NCBI GenBank assembly: GCA_902513515.1
Contig: CABXNE010000009.1
Span: 1 to 35,819, forward strand
Length of the DNA: 35,819 nucleotides
Origin: an uncultured SAR86 cluster bacterium
GTDB taxonomy: Bacteria; Pseudomonadota; Gammaproteobacteria; Magnimaribacterales; D2472
Reading direction: 5' to 3'
Both the position numbers and the translations under genes were made by a program. Below, piece after piece: positions 35,702-35,819 of this stretch; the stretch's first letter is position 1, and each line of letters opens with the position of its first letter. The notes beneath the pieces were generated by a model. That model was not told the origin of the DNA and ran no database searches. It saw nothing but the letters and a program-made list of their open reading frames with translations.

Positions 35702-35819
35702 TTGTATATTCAGCGTTTTTTTAAATCTCTCACTCCATCCAAAAAAACAAAACTAGTTTTATCTTTTGACGGGGGAGGCGTAAGAGCAATTGCAGCAGTG
35801 GTTTTTCTTAAGCAATTAG
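35702..35819 (+). CDS. Patatin-like phospholipase, N-terminal fragment (partial)
   Basis: The frame opens with TTG at 35702, three bases after the nuclease stop codon, and is open to the end of the window (39 codons). The lipid-hydrolase oxyanion motif D-G-G-G-V-R (residues 23-28) in L-V-L-S-F-D-G-G-G-V-R-A-I is characteristic of the patatin family. The serine and aspartate of the dyad lie beyond the window. No ATG is available in this frame before the motif, so TTG is the most likely start, but this is uncertain. It is probably the last member seen of the SDR-hydrolase-nuclease run. Confidence 0.75.
   Translation, partial: MYIQRFFKSLTPSKKTKLVLSFDGGGVRAIAAVVFLKQL

Noticed and set aside
1-35819. 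tRNA, rRNA, CRISPR arrays, insertion sequences and att-type repeats
   Set aside because: None was seen by eye on either strand; the only mobile-element trace is the recombinase-like domain inside the flavoprotein gene, and I found no inverted or direct repeats flanking it.

Overview
The window looks like a chromosomal segment of an AT-rich, aerobic, heterotrophic marine gammaproteobacterium. Two TonB-dependent receptors, a TPR-sulfotransferase, a DmdA-like demethylase and a very E. coli-like MetB fit a SAR86-type organism. That assignment is inference from gene content and base composition, because no rRNA or marker tree is available here. Coding density is high, no gap between genes exceeds about 220 bases, and I saw no tRNA, rRNA, CRISPR array or insertion sequence.

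Bases 1-7400 form a methylated-compound island. It contains the end of a probable methylenetetrahydrofolate reductase (metF), a DmdA-like folate demethylase, a second DmdA-like paralogue convergent to it, a dimethylglycine/sarcosine dehydrogenase-like FAD-GcvT fusion, a small NTF2-like protein and a BCCT betaine-type transporter. The likely logic is that BCCT imports a trimethylammonium or DMSP-like compound, the FAD-GcvT and GcvT proteins move its methyl groups onto tetrahydrofolate, and MetF oxidises methyl-THF.

Bases 7600-20800 carry two TonB-dependent receptor genes, each ending in a strong hairpin terminator. Around them are a TPR-sulfotransferase, an ABC-2 type exporter pair and a bifunctional PutA for proline catabolism. 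A YczE-like membrane protein follows on the minus strand.

Bases 20900-26700 hold an exported cupin-like protein, then a tightly overlapping minus-strand operon for a three-subunit 2-oxoacid oxidoreductase of the KorABC (2-oxoglutarate:NADP+) type. Its GltD-like flavoprotein subunit carries an N-terminal domain that looks like the arm-binding domain of tyrosine recombinases. This is the most unusual feature of the window. A small orphan lipoprotein gene lies beside it.

Bases 26700-35819 contain housekeeping and accessory genes: metB, a carboxymuconolactone decarboxylase-like protein, a DEAD-box RNA helicase, typA/bipA and a YeiH-type transporter. The window ends with a close-packed set of SDR, NylB-like serine hydrolase, S1/P1 nuclease and the start of a patatin-like phospholipase.
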